A DNA stretch of 64,000 bases, taken from an uncultured Flavobacteriia bacterium (GTDB taxonomy: Bacteria; Bacteroidota; Bacteroidia; Flavobacteriales_D; Crocinitomicaceae). The stretch is taken from positions 124,001-188,000 of the forward strand of contig CALJTX010000020.1 of NCBI GenBank assembly GCA_937975705.1. The letters are read 5' to 3'. Positions within the stretch are counted from its first letter, which is position 1. Each line of letters opens with the position of its first letter. Position numbers and translations under genes: made by a program. Under the pieces are notes generated by a model, which saw only the letters and a list, made by a program, of their open reading frames with translations, ran no database searches and was not told the DNA's origin. Below are positions 10,009-21,000 of the stretch, in pieces.

Positions 10009-13000
10009 ATGAAAGCAACAATTTATAGTTTCATCTGCATCGTTTTCTTATCCATAAGTGGATACATGAATGCACAAACCTCCATCTCGACCAATTTCAC
10101 GAATAACAACGGTTCGAGTATGATTACCTTTAATTTTCAAAACACGAATACCAATGACGTTATTATAACTGAAATAGCTTCTGCAACGAGTACAACTGGC
10201 GCAAATACTGCAACACTATGGTATAAGCCAACGGCTATCAACCAAACTACAATGGTGGTGAGTACCGCAAACGGATGGACACAAGTTACGGCCCAACCGT
10301 TCACAGGTGTGGCCAATACGACCACTAATATTGGACAGCCAATGCTTACAGGTTTAAACTTGATTATTCCTGCCGGTGCCACCTATGGTTTAGCACTTTC
10401 TCTAACTAGTGGTTTGCGCTATTCTACCTTAACGGCAGGAAGCTATACATTTCCTGGGGGTGGTTGCAACCTCATTACAGGTACTGACATCGGTTTTGGC
10501 GGTACGCTAACTAGTGGGATCAACAACCGAGGATTTTTGGGTTCAGTATCATTTATTTCAGGTACGGCTTGCACGGGAACGCCAAATGCGGGCAACACAG
10601 CTTCGAGCGCAAACCCTGTTTGCCCTTCAGTTCCATTTAATTTGAATATGGCCAATGCCACATTTTCTTCAGGTTTAACCTACCAATGGCAATCTGGAAA
10701 TTCAGCAACTGGTCCATGGACGAACATTACAGGCGCAACCTCTTCTGCTTATGCGGCAAGCCAAACGGTGGATACCTGGTATCAGTGTATTATCACATGT
10801 TCCGCGACGTCTTCAAGTTCTACTTCAACACCTTTATTAGTCACTACAAATAGCTTCGTAAACTGTTATTGCACTTCAAATTCAACAAGCACGGCCGATG
10901 AAGAAATTTTGAATGTTACTCTGAGTACCTTAAATAATTCTTCAACTTGTGGAGTAGCGGCACCAGGCCCAGGTTCTTTAGCAAGCCAATATTCGAATTT
11001 CACCACTTCTGTTGCGGCGCCAATTTTAGCACCAGGTGTCTTCTATCCGTTTTCGGTAGAAATTGGCACTTGTAATGGCAACTATAATAACTGGACGAAA
11101 GCTTGGATAGACTTCAATCAAAATGGCTTGTTCACGGATCCAGGAGAAATGATTTACTCATCTACTGCAGCAACAAACGGCCCTCATATTGAATCCGGAA
11201 TTATATCTGTTCCAACAACTGCGGTACAAGGAATTACCCGCATGCGCGTGGTCACAGTAGAGACCTCCGTGACTACAGGCGTAAACCCCTGCGGAACTTA
11301 CACTTGGGGCGAGACCGAAGATTATTTCGTTCAAATTGTGGCCCCACCAACTTGCCCGCAGCCTACAGCGCCAACTTTAGTAAGCTCGACTTTAAATGCA
11401 GCCACCATTGACTGGACGCCTGGAGGGTCAGAAACACAGTGGCAAATTCAATATGGACCGCAAGGTTTTGCACTTGGTACAGGAACCACTATTACAGTAA
11501 CTGCTCATCCTTACACTATCGGGTCTTTGACGCCGTATAGTTTTTACCAAGCCTATGTGCGTGCCATTTGTACACCTGGTGACTCCTCTTACTGGACACC
11601 ATCTATTTCTTGGAACACCTACAATCAGGGTCAATACATTACCTATGACAACGAGTGTCCAGCAACTGGCTTCATTGACATCAGTGCAAGCCCTGCCGCA
11701 ACGAACACCAACATCGCTTATTTGGGTGAAACCGGTATTACGCTCCCCTTCCCATTACTGTATCAAGGAGCTTTGTTTACAACGGCAACTATTGGTGCCA
11801 CAGGTGGTGTCAAATTAGGTACTACAACCGCAGCGCTGAACTACGTGATGGATGCGGGTAACGGCTTGTATCCGTTTATCCAACAACTTTACACCTCTTA
11901 TCCTGTTGGTAGTGGCGGCGTTTATTACCAACAAGTTGGCACCTCGCCAAATAGTAAGTTGGTCATCCAATGGAAAAACCTACCACATTGGAACTCCCCA
12001 ATCATCGCAGACGGCGCAACTTTCGAATTGATCATCGACGAAGCCACTCAAGAGATTTACTATGTTTATGACGATGTCATTATGGGCAACGCCACTGGTT
12101 GGGACTTTGGTGCCGATGCCGAGATTGGTGTTCGCGGTCCACAAAACATCAACGTTTCGATGAACAATCAAGCGTATTTGCAAAACAACAGTTGTGTGCA
12201 TTTCTACTACGTAGACTGCCCGAACCCTGTAGCTTTAACGCCAGTATACGTATTCCCTAACGAAGCGGCCTTTACCTGGACAGCTAGTGCGGCTGGTGAA
12301 ACATCATGGACAGTAGTTTACGGCCCTGCAGGTTTTGATCCCTTAACAGGCGGTACCACACTTACCCTTACTGCAGCTTCAGCTCAATTATTGAACCTCA
12401 TTCCGCTAGGCAACTACGACATGTACATTTACTCTGAATGTGCAGGAGGTTTGCAAAGTGCTGGTTTGTTCTACAACTTCCAAACACCACCAATTTGTTC
12501 GAACCCAACTGGTTTCACAAGCACAGCAGGAGTAGACAGCCTCATGAGCAGCTGGAGTTGGAGCCCATACACGAGCTTCTATCCTTCTACAGGTTTCAAC
12601 CTACAAGTTGTAGCACAAGACTCGGCGTTGTACACAGGAACAGTTTATGCCTTAGACAACAACTTTACAGATACTACACTCAATGCGGCGTGGTACCCTG
12701 GCCAAGCGGTTCAGGTATACGTTCAAGCGGTGTGTGGTCAAGATACTTCTGCTTACGTTGGCCCAATTAGCTTGATCATGCCAATCAGCAACGACAACCC
12801 ATGTGGTGCACACCCAATTACAGTTGGCGCCCCAGGTTTGTTGTACAACAACACTGGCGCCACGGTAAGTGCCGAAGAAATAGGCATTGTTCCACCAGTT
12901 ACAGGTGCACAAACCACCACAGGTTGGGCGAACAACAACCTTAGCCACACCACTTGGTTCAAGTTCACAGCACCAGCTTCTGGTAATGTCCGCATCGATG

Positions 13001-13977
13001 CAACAGGAGTTGAATACAACGGTCAAATAGGTGTATACTACGGTGCAGACTGTAGCATCTTGCCAAGCTTCACATTAGAAGGCGCCAACGACAACGAAAT
13101 CGACGGCACATCAGAAGCACCAAACTTTACGGTATGTGGCCTCACACCAGGTGCTGAGTACTACGTCATGCACGACGGTTCAGGAACTGCAGGTAACTAC
13201 ACCATTGAAATTAGCGAAGTAAGCGTTTATGCTGGGGTAGCGGGCGAGGTGCTCGAGATTTGCTACGGTGAGAGCACGAACTTGTTCTTAGGCATTGCCA
13301 ACTACAATTTAGGTGGCGAATGGATCGCAACCTCACCTGCAGTCGTATTGCAGGGCAACATCTTCAACTCTACAGACTACGCTTCACAAACCTACACGTT
13401 CAACTACGTAGTCAGTGATGGTTGTGCGGTAGACCAAGCCACCGCTACCGTTGTAGTATACGCAGCACCAAGCGCTGGCCAAGACGGCAGCATTACAGTG
13501 TGCTTGAATGAGCCTTTTGATCTACTCACGGGCATTGGTGGCAACATTGATTTAGGCGGAACTTGGTATAATCCAAGTAACCAAACAATGTCAGGTAGTT
13601 TAGATACGTCAAGTTCTTTGGCTGGTCAATACAATTACGACTACATCGTAACTAGTACTATTTGCCCTAGCGATTCAGCAAATGTTATCGTCATTGTAGA
13701 TGGTTCTTGTGATTACACTGCAATTGTGGAGGAACTAATGGGCCAATGGGCGGTTTACCCGAACCCAGCAACTAATAACCTAACTATTTCAAATAATTCA
13801 GGCTTGTCTGTATCAAATATGGAATTATTAGATTTAAATGGCAAAGTACTTTACAATTCAACATGGGGCAATCAATTAGAAAAACAAATTGATATCACCC
13901 AACTTCAGACTGGAATGTATATTTTAAAATTGTCCTTTGATGGTCAAATATCAAGTAAGAGAATTGTTAAACAATAA
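10009..13977 (+). CDS. T9SS-secreted GEVED/FnIII surface protein, paralogue B
   Basis: The 1,322-residue protein has a signal peptide (MKATIYSFICIVFLSISGYMNAQ), then an N-terminal beta-rich module (about 24-185) unlike that of its neighbour, an Ig-like segment (QWQSGNSATGPW), a GEVED domain (about 285-443, GETEDYFVQI), FnIII-like and beta-rich modules, and a T9SS type A sorting domain (YPNPATNNLTI, LDLNGKVLY, GMYILKL). Residues 668-1170 are identical to the matching part of paralogue A, but both ends diverge. That pattern fits one-way gene conversion between tandem duplicates. It is co-transcribed with paralogue A in all likelihood (18-base gap) and followed by a terminator. The differing heads suggest different ligands displayed on a common stalk; this is inference. 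Confidence 0.88.
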   Translation: MKATIYSFICIVFLSISGYMNAQTSISTNFTNNNGSSMITFNFQNTNTNDVIITEIASATSTTGANTATLWYKPTAINQTTMVVSTANGWTQVTAQPFTGVANTTTNIGQPMLTGLNLIIPAGATYGLALSLTSGLRYSTLTAGSYTFPGGGCNLITGTDIGFGGTLTSGINNRGFLGSVSFISGTACTGTPNAGNTASSANPVCPSVPFNLNMANATFSSGLTYQWQSGNSATGPWTNITGATSSAYAASQTVDTWYQCIITCSATSSSSTSTPLLVTTNSFVNCYCTSNSTSTADEEILNVTLSTLNNSSTCGVAAPGPGSLASQYSNFTTSVAAPILAPGVFYPFSVEIGTCNGNYNNWTKAWIDFNQNGLFTDPGEMIYSSTAATNGPHIESGIISVPTTAVQGITRMRVVTVETSVTTGVNPCGTYTWGETEDYFVQIVAPPTCPQPTAPTLVSSTLNAATIDWTPGGSETQWQIQYGPQGFALGTGTTITVTAHPYTIGSLTPYSFYQAYVRAICTPGDSSYWTPSISWNTYNQGQYITYDNECPATGFIDISASPAATNTNIAYLGETGITLPFPLLYQGALFTTATIGATGGVKLGTTTAALNYVMDAGNGLYPFIQQLYTSYPVGSGGVYYQQVGTSPNSKLVIQWKNLPHWNSPIIADGATFELIIDEATQEIYYVYDDVIMGNATGWDFGADAEIGVRGPQNINVSMNNQAYLQNNSCVHFYYVDCPNPVALTPVYVFPNEAAFTWTASAAGETSWTVVYGPAGFDPLTGGTTLTLTAASAQLLNLIPLGNYDMYIYSECAGGLQSAGLFYNFQTPPICSNPTGFTSTAGVDSLMSSWSWSPYTSFYPSTGFNLQVVAQDSALYTGTVYALDNNFTDTTLNAAWYPGQAVQVYVQAVCGQDTSAYVGPISLIMPISNDNPCGAHPITVGAPGLLYNNTGATVSAEEIGIVPPVTGAQTTTGWANNNLSHTTWFKFTAPASGNVRIDATGVEYNGQIGVYYGADCSILPSFTLEGANDNEIDGTSEAPNFTVCGLTPGAEYYVMHDGSGTAGNYTIEISEVSVYAGVAGEVLEICYGESTNLFLGIANYNLGGEWIATSPAVVLQGNIFNSTDYASQTYTFNYVVSDGCAVDQATATVVVYAAPSAGQDGSITVCLNEPFDLLTGIGGNIDLGGTWYNPSNQTMSGSLDTSSSLAGQYNYDYIVTSTICPSDSANVIVIVDGSCDYTAIVEELMGQWAVYPNPATNNLTISNNSGLSVSNMELLDLNGKVLYNSTWGNQLEKQIDITQLQTGMYILKLSFDGQISSKRIVKQ
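12010..13519 (+). repeat. Copy 2 of the 1,510-bp direct repeat
   Basis: Partner of 8032-9541. It lies entirely inside the coding region in the same frame and orientation. Both boundaries are sharp: strongly similar but clearly different sequence begins immediately outside. Confidence 0.93.
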
Positions 13978-14002
13978 TGAATTTATTTGATAACAATAGT
14001 TT

Positions 14003-14029
14003 AAAAGGGGGCGAGAGCTCCCTTTTTTT
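14003..14029 (+). terminator. Probable intrinsic terminator after paralogue B
   Basis: AAAAGGG and CCCTTTTTTT flank a short GC-rich loop with an inner GAG/CTC pairing, followed by a run of seven T, 26 bases after the stop codon. Confidence 0.75.
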
Positions 14030-14053
14030 GTTCAAGAAAAAAACTTACATTTG
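14027..14053 (+). promoter_or_regulatory. Candidate Bacteroidota promoter for the 14082 gene
   Basis: A perfect -7 box TACATTTG (14046-14053) lies 28 bases before the start codon. A TTTG at 14027-14030 could serve as the -33 box, but the 15-base spacing is shorter than the usual 19 or so and overlaps the terminator tail, so only the -7 box is convincing. Confidence 0.4.
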
Positions 14054-14081
14054 AAATGTCTAAAACTATAAATTCTTAACT

Positions 14082-17000
14082 ATGATGAGAAAACTTTACC
14101 TCAAACTGTTCTTTCTCGTATTTTCAGTTCTTGGCACCAGCGCTTTCGCGCAATATTGTACACCAACTTTTTCAAGTGGGTGTTCTTTCGGTGACCAAAT
14201 CTTGAATTTCAACACTACGGGAGGCGTCAGTAACATCACTAACAACAATTCAGGTTGTAGTGCTGGTTACTACCAATATTTTGCCGGCCAATCGGTATCA
14301 CAATTGCAAGGCCAAGATGTCACACTCAATATGCAAGCGGGTCCTACATGGGGCCAAGGCTTCAAAGTTTGGATAGACTGGAACAACAACCTCTCATTTG
14401 CCGATGCAGGCGAGTTGGTTTATACCTCACCAGGATCAGGCATTGCCTTAAACAGCGCCGTGATTACCGTTCCTTTTTCGGCAACTGTTGGCACGCTACG
14501 CATGCGCGTATTGTGTAACTATGCTGGCATTCCTGCGGCTGTAGATGGCTGCCCGGTTAACCAAACTTATGGCGAATGTGAAGATTACGACTTTGTTGTT
14601 TTAGCCTCAGCGTCTTGTTCTGGAATGCCAATGGCAGGCACTGCAATTTCTTCATCAGCATCTATTTGCCCAAGTGTCAATTACACGCTTTCACTCTCTG
14701 GCGCTACACTAGCGGCAGGTCTTACATACCAATGGCAATCAGCACCAAGTGCTACTGGCCCTTGGACAAGCATTCCAACGGGTACCACACCTAGCTTTAT
14801 TACTTCTCAAACGGCAAATACTTGGTATCAATGTATTGTCACTTGTTCGGGTCAGAGTGCTACATCATCTGTAGTTGGTGTAACGACCAACTCCTTCTTA
14901 GCATGTTACTGTACGAGCACTGCTACCTCTACCTATGATGAAGAAATTCTTAACGTAACTTTGAATACCCTAAACAATGCCTCAACTTGTGGAGTTGCTG
15001 CACCTGGTCCAGGTTCTACAGCGAGTCAGTATTCGAATTATACTACTTTAACGCCAACTATTTTATCTCCAGGAGTGGTTTACCCACTTTCAGTAGAGAT
15101 TGGTACTTGTAATGGCAGTTACAACAACTGTACGAAAGTTTGGATCGACTTCAACCAAAATGGTTTGTTCACTGACGCAGGAGAAAATGTCTACACATCT
15201 GCTGCTGTAGTTCAAGGCCCTCATTTTGAATTAGGAAACATCACCATTCCTTCAGGGGCCATTGCAGGGAATACACTCATGCGTGTGGTGAATGTTGAAA
15301 CATGGGATCCAGCAAACATCAACCCGTGTGGCACTTACACATGGGGTGAAACTGAAGATTATTTAGTAAACATCTCGGCTCCACCGACTTGTCCACAACC
15401 TACTAACTTCTCTTTGATTCAAGCAAATAATACTACAGCTCAAGTAGAGTGGGTAGCGGGTGGATCAGAAACACAATGGCAAATTGAATTTGGCCCACAA
15501 GGCTTTACACCAGGTACTGGTACCAACGTAATAGTTACTACCAATCCTTACACCATTACAGGTCTTACTGCCAATTCATTCTATCAGGCTTACATTCAAG
15601 GTATTTGTACGCCAGGAGATACTTCATACATGACACCACCAGTTGCTTGGAACACCTACAACCAGGGTCAGTTTGTTGATTGGGACAACGCTTGCCCAAC
15701 AAATGGCTTTGAAGATATCTCTGGTTTTGCTGCCAATGCAAACTTGACAGATGATTCTGAATTAGGTGTTACACTTCCATTTACATTCTTATATCAAGGT
15801 ATACTTATGAATACCATGACAATTGGTAACAACGGTGGAGTAATTCTTGGTTCAACAACAGCCCAAGTGAATTACAACATGCCTGCCTCTGGAAACGGTT
15901 TATTCCCTTTCATTCAAGATTTAGGTACAGCAACTTCACCAAATGGCGTTTATTATGGTCAAGTAGGGAATTCTCCAACTGCTAAATTCATTGTTCAATG
16001 GAATAACGTACCACATTACGGTTTTCCTGCATCAACAAATGGTGTGAGCTGTCAATTGGTAATTGAAGAAGCTACAAATGAAATCTACTATGTTTACGAC
16101 GACGTAGATATGGGTAACACAGCTTGGGATAACGGTGCCGATGCAGAAATTGGCCTACGCGGCCCTAACAACGTGAACGTTTCTATGAACAACACGGCTT
16201 ATTTACTTGACAACAGCTGCGTTCACTTCTACTACACAAACTGTCCGAAACCAACAACATTTGCAACTAGCTATGTTGCGCCAGATGAAGCGATGCTTAC
16301 CTGGAATGCAGGTGCGGCTGCAGAAACCAACTGGACCATCATCTACGGCCCAGCAGGTTTTAACCCAGCTACAGGTGGTACAACTGTAAACTCAACAACC
16401 AATTCTGTTGTCTTGACTGGTCTTGACCAATTGACAGCTTACGATGTTTATATCTACGCAGATTGTGCCGTTGGTTTACAAAGTTTAGGTTTGGAAGGTA
16501 GTTTTACAACACCTCCATTCTGCGCCAACCCTACCAACTTGCTAGCAAGTACAGCGGTAGATAGCCTTATCTCTTCTTGGTCTTGGACAGCCTACTCTGC
16601 ACAATACCCATCTACAAGCTTTAACCTTCAAATGGTTTTGCCTGGCTCAGCACTTTACTCTGGAACTATCTATAACCTAGATAACAACCTAACCGATACT
16701 ACTTACGATAGCGAATTCATGGCTGGTCAAACATTCGATGTGTATGTTCAGGCAGTTTGTGGTCAGGACACTTCTTTCTATGTTGGTCCGTTCAATGTTG
16801 TTTTCCCACTCACTAACGACACCATTTGTGGTGCTCAGATGATTCCGGTTAATGGTCAAATGTACATGTTCAACAACACAGGTGCTACTTTTGATGTTGC
16901 TGAAATTGCAATGGTGCCGCCTGCAACAGGTGCGCAAACCACTACCGGTTGGGCCAACCAAAACTTAGAAATGACGACATGGTTTAAATTTATTGCTCCG

Positions 17001-18002
17001 CCATCTGGAGATGTTCGTATCAACTGTACAGGAGTCAATTACAATGGGCAAATGGCGGTTTACAGCACCAATTCTTGTAGCAACATCGCTTCTTTCCAAA
17101 TGATGGCTGCCAATGACGATGACCTCGGTGGTGTCAATCAAGCGCCTAACTTCACCGTTTGTGGCCTTACCCCAGGTACAGAATACCACATGATGCACGA
17201 TGCATTTAACTTCACTGCTGGCAACTACGCTATTTCAATTTACGAAATCGTCTTGAATGCAGGTGTAGAAGGAGAGCAACTAGAAGCATGTTACGGCGAC
17301 ACCGTGAACCTTTTCTTAGGTATTGCAAACTACCAATTGGAAGGTACTTGGTCAGAGACAACACCAACGCTTGGCTTGAATGACAACCTATTTAATACAA
17401 ATGGCTTAGCCTCTACATTGTATGAGTTTACTTATACAGTTCAGGATGGTTGTGCTTCAGATGCGTCCAATGCATATTTACAAATTTACTCTGCACCTAA
17501 CCCAGGTATTGGCGGAACAATTAACGTTTGCTTGAATGAGCCATTCAATTTAGTTTCTGGCATCAGTGGCTTGGTTGATTTAGATGGTGTTTGGTACAAC
17601 AACGCTTCTATGGAAACGCTATCAAGCTCAGTAGATACTTCAGGCGCTATAGGCGGAAACGTAACGTACACATATACAGCGAGCAATGGCGTTTGCCCTG
17701 ATGAGTCTACGACTGTTACCGTTGTTGTCGATGCAGGTTGTGACTTCACTGCTGGCATAGAAGAATTTGCAACTTCTTTTGAAATGGTTCCTAACCCAAC
17801 AAATGGTCAAGTAAATATCACATGGTCGGAGAATGCAACAGGAGCAATTTTGATCACAGATTTGAACGGAAAAGTATTGCAAACAATTCAAACAGTTGGC
17901 CAAAAAGCCACTGTTGACTTGAGCTACTACACACCGGGTGTATATCTTGTGACACTCCAATTGGGTGAGCAAGTCAACACGCAACGCATCATCAAACAAT
18001 AA
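14082..18002 (+). CDS. T9SS-secreted surface protein with two GEVED domains, paralogue C
   Basis: The 1,306-residue protein begins with a signal peptide (MMRKLYLKLFFLVFSVLGTSAFAQ); a start one codon later (14085) is equally possible. A GEVED domain sits directly after the signal (about 24-180, variant motif YGECEDYDFVVL). It is followed by an Ig-like segment (QWQSAPSATGPW), a second GEVED domain (about 275-433, GETEDYLVNI), FnIII-like domains, the same TTTGW/VCGLTPG module as its neighbours, and a T9SS type A sorting domain (VPNPTNGQVNI, TDLNGKVLQ, GVYLVTL). The central part is related to paralogues A and B but clearly diverged, so it did not take part in the recent exchange between those two. 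A 23-base gap links it to the next gene. Confidence 0.88.
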   Translation: MMRKLYLKLFFLVFSVLGTSAFAQYCTPTFSSGCSFGDQILNFNTTGGVSNITNNNSGCSAGYYQYFAGQSVSQLQGQDVTLNMQAGPTWGQGFKVWIDWNNNLSFADAGELVYTSPGSGIALNSAVITVPFSATVGTLRMRVLCNYAGIPAAVDGCPVNQTYGECEDYDFVVLASASCSGMPMAGTAISSSASICPSVNYTLSLSGATLAAGLTYQWQSAPSATGPWTSIPTGTTPSFITSQTANTWYQCIVTCSGQSATSSVVGVTTNSFLACYCTSTATSTYDEEILNVTLNTLNNASTCGVAAPGPGSTASQYSNYTTLTPTILSPGVVYPLSVEIGTCNGSYNNCTKVWIDFNQNGLFTDAGENVYTSAAVVQGPHFELGNITIPSGAIAGNTLMRVVNVETWDPANINPCGTYTWGETEDYLVNISAPPTCPQPTNFSLIQANNTTAQVEWVAGGSETQWQIEFGPQGFTPGTGTNVIVTTNPYTITGLTANSFYQAYIQGICTPGDTSYMTPPVAWNTYNQGQFVDWDNACPTNGFEDISGFAANANLTDDSELGVTLPFTFLYQGILMNTMTIGNNGGVILGSTTAQVNYNMPASGNGLFPFIQDLGTATSPNGVYYGQVGNSPTAKFIVQWNNVPHYGFPASTNGVSCQLVIEEATNEIYYVYDDVDMGNTAWDNGADAEIGLRGPNNVNVSMNNTAYLLDNSCVHFYYTNCPKPTTFATSYVAPDEAMLTWNAGAAAETNWTIIYGPAGFNPATGGTTVNSTTNSVVLTGLDQLTAYDVYIYADCAVGLQSLGLEGSFTTPPFCANPTNLLASTAVDSLISSWSWTAYSAQYPSTSFNLQMVLPGSALYSGTIYNLDNNLTDTTYDSEFMAGQTFDVYVQAVCGQDTSFYVGPFNVVFPLTNDTICGAQMIPVNGQMYMFNNTGATFDVAEIAMVPPATGAQTTTGWANQNLEMTTWFKFIAPPSGDVRINCTGVNYNGQMAVYSTNSCSNIASFQMMAANDDDLGGVNQAPNFTVCGLTPGTEYHMMHDAFNFTAGNYAISIYEIVLNAGVEGEQLEACYGDTVNLFLGIANYQLEGTWSETTPTLGLNDNLFNTNGLASTLYEFTYTVQDGCASDASNAYLQIYSAPNPGIGGTINVCLNEPFNLVSGISGLVDLDGVWYNNASMETLSSSVDTSGAIGGNVTYTYTASNGVCPDESTTVTVVVDAGCDFTAGIEEFATSFEMVPNPTNGQVNITWSENATGAILITDLNGKVLQTIQTVGQKATVDLSYYTPGVYLVTLQLGEQVNTQRIIKQ

Positions 18003-18025
18003 TATTTTGCTTTAAAGCTTATCAT

Positions 18026-21000
18026 ATGAAAACTAAAATTCAATCTTTATTCACGGCTTTACTGCTCCTCGTTGGGGCAGTAAACAGCCAGTGTCTGATG
18101 ACCAGCGCCTATGGCACAGCAACGGCTCCCACAAGCGCCGGCGCAATTAATATTTCGACTTGTTCATTTTATGGTGAATACTCGACAATCAATGCTGTTC
18201 AAGCGGCTACCACCTACATTTGTACGGTTGCTGGTCCAGGGTATATCACCATTACGCAGGGTTCTCCAACTGGCCCAATTATTGGGTTTGGAATGTCTCC
18301 ACTCACATGGTCTTCTACTACCGCTGGTACATATTACGCGCATTGGGCACAAAACGCTTCTTGCGGAACCCTAATCGCTTGTCAGACTACAACAATTGAT
18401 TATGTCGGCCCATCAGCTGCATGTACAAACCCGGTTGCTGCAGGTGCTGCACAATGTTCTCCTGCATTGGCTTGTTCAGGTCAAAACATCAACCTTTCTT
18501 TGAATGGAGCTACGCTTGGTTCGGGCATGACATATCAATGGCAAAGCTCAGCAACTTCTGGTGGCCCTTGGACGGCAATAGCTGGTGCAACAAACGGAAG
18601 TTTATCTACAACCCAAACCACAGCAACTTACTACCGTTGCGAGGTTGTTTGTAGTGCTGGTACGCCGGCATACTCAACACAAGTTTTTGTCGACATGAAC
18701 TCTTTCATGAATTGCTATTGTAATTCAACGGCATCTCAAGCACTTGCAGACGAAGAAATTTATAGTGTAACCGTAAATGGTGGTTCAACAGATCCATTGT
18801 ATGCGAATGCTAATGGTTGTGCTACGGCTGCACCTGGCCCTGGTTCCATTCAAGGTGGTTATTCAAGTTTTACAACCTTGGCTCCAATAACTACTGTTAC
18901 TACAGGTCAAACAGTAGCATTCTCTGTTTTTCAAGATGAATGTGATGGTGCGCCTTACTACGGAAATGGCATTGGTATTTGGATTGACTTCGATCACAAC
19001 GGTACTTTTGACAACCCAGCAGAATTAGTTTATATGGACCAAACAACTGTTACGGGTCCACGCACAGTAAATGGTTCAATTACCATTCCGCCAACAGCAA
19101 CTACTGGAAATACCGTAATGCGCTTGGTTTGTGCAGAGGGCTATTCAGCGACATCATTTACACCCCTAACGCCTTGTTTGGCTTACGGTTACGGAGAAAC
19201 TGAAGACCACCTTATTAATATTATTGCTGCAAACCCATGTTCTGGAACGCCAAATGCTGGTGATGCATTAGCTTCTGCAACTACGGTTTGCCCAACAGCA
19301 CCGGTAAACCTTTCATTAGGGAACGCTACAAATGCTTCCGGAATTACATTCCAATGGTTGAGTTCAGCTGCTGCAACGGGTCCTTGGACTGCAATTGCAG
19401 GCGCAAACAACGCTACTTACAGTACTACAGTTGCAACAGATACTTATTTCGCTTGTGTCCTTACTTGTACCGCTTCTGCTGCAGCGGATACTTCAACAGC
19501 AGTTCAGGTTTTGTCTACACCATTCTATCAATGTTATTGCAATACCGTTAACGCAGGTGGTGCAGGTTCTTTAATGGACAACGTGGCCTTTGCTTTCGGA
19601 GGCGCGAATTTCTGGAATAACAATACAGCAACAACACAACCAACTGCTAGCCCTTATTACAGTGCCTTTACTACAGGCCCATCAGTGATCCAAGGCATGG
19701 AATATGGCATGGGCGTAACTGTCCAAGCCCCATTGGTTTACACGGGTGCTATTGTTTCTGTTTGGATCGACTACGACCACAGCGGTTCTTATGAGCCTAC
19801 AGAGTGGACGCAAGTAGGCACCAACATTGCAGGAAACACTACAGGTACTGTTAACATCACAATTCCAATGACCGCCATGACTGGTAATACAGGTATGCGT
19901 GTTCGTTCACGTGGCGCCTTGAACCAAAATGGTGCTGGCAACGCTTGTACCAACATGGGTTCTGGTGAAACAGAGGATTATGTGATCAATATTTTACCTG
20001 CTCCTGATTGTGCCAACCCAACAAACATTACAGCAACTTCTGGCGTGGACAGCATCTTGACCAACTGGAACTGGACACAGACGTTGTTGCCAGTAACCGG
20101 CTACAACTACCAATTAGTAGAAGCTGGCATGCCTTTCTCAAGTGGTACAACCTATGTAATTGACGCGAACACTAACGATACGCTTGTTGACCCTTCATTT
20201 ATTGCTGGTCAGTCTTTTGAAGTATACCTTCAAGCAGTTTGCGGCCAAGACACTTCTTATTTCATCGGGCCTATTCCAGTGATGCTCCCTATGACAAACG
20301 ATATGATGTGTAATGCTGCAGCAATTCCTGTAGATGGTCATTCATACATTTTCAATAATACGGGTGCAACAGTTGACCCAGCTGAAGTAGCCGTTGTGCC
20401 ACCAGCAACAGGTGCTCAAACTACAACAGGTTGGTCTAACCAAAACTTGAACCTTACAACTTGGTTTACGTTTACTGCCCCTCCTTCAGGTAATGTACGC
20501 ATCAATTCTACGGCGATGAATTACAACGGTCAGATTGCAGTTTATGCCGCAACAGATTGTTCGATCCTAAGCTCTATTACAATGGAAGCAGCCAACGATG
20601 ATGATTTAGACGGAGTCAATACGGCGCCTAACTTCACGATTTGTGGTCTAAACCCTGGCGATACCTATTATATCCTCAACGATGCCTTCAATAACACAGC
20701 TGGAAACTATGCAATCGCAATTTCTGAAATTGACTTATATGCAGGTGTAGAAGGCGAAGTGCTTGAAGCTTGTTACGGAGACACCGTTAACTTGTTTAAT
20801 GGAATTGCCAACTATCAATTGGGTGGAACCTGGACACAAACCATTCCAACCCTTGGTTTACAAGGATCAAATTTTGTAACGACCGGTTTGGCTACAGTTT
20901 TCTTTGAGTTTACTTATGCGTTAGTCGATGGCTGTGCTTCTGACGACGTCCACGCCTATGTAGATGTCTATCCTGCATCTAGCGCTGGTGTAAATGGTAC

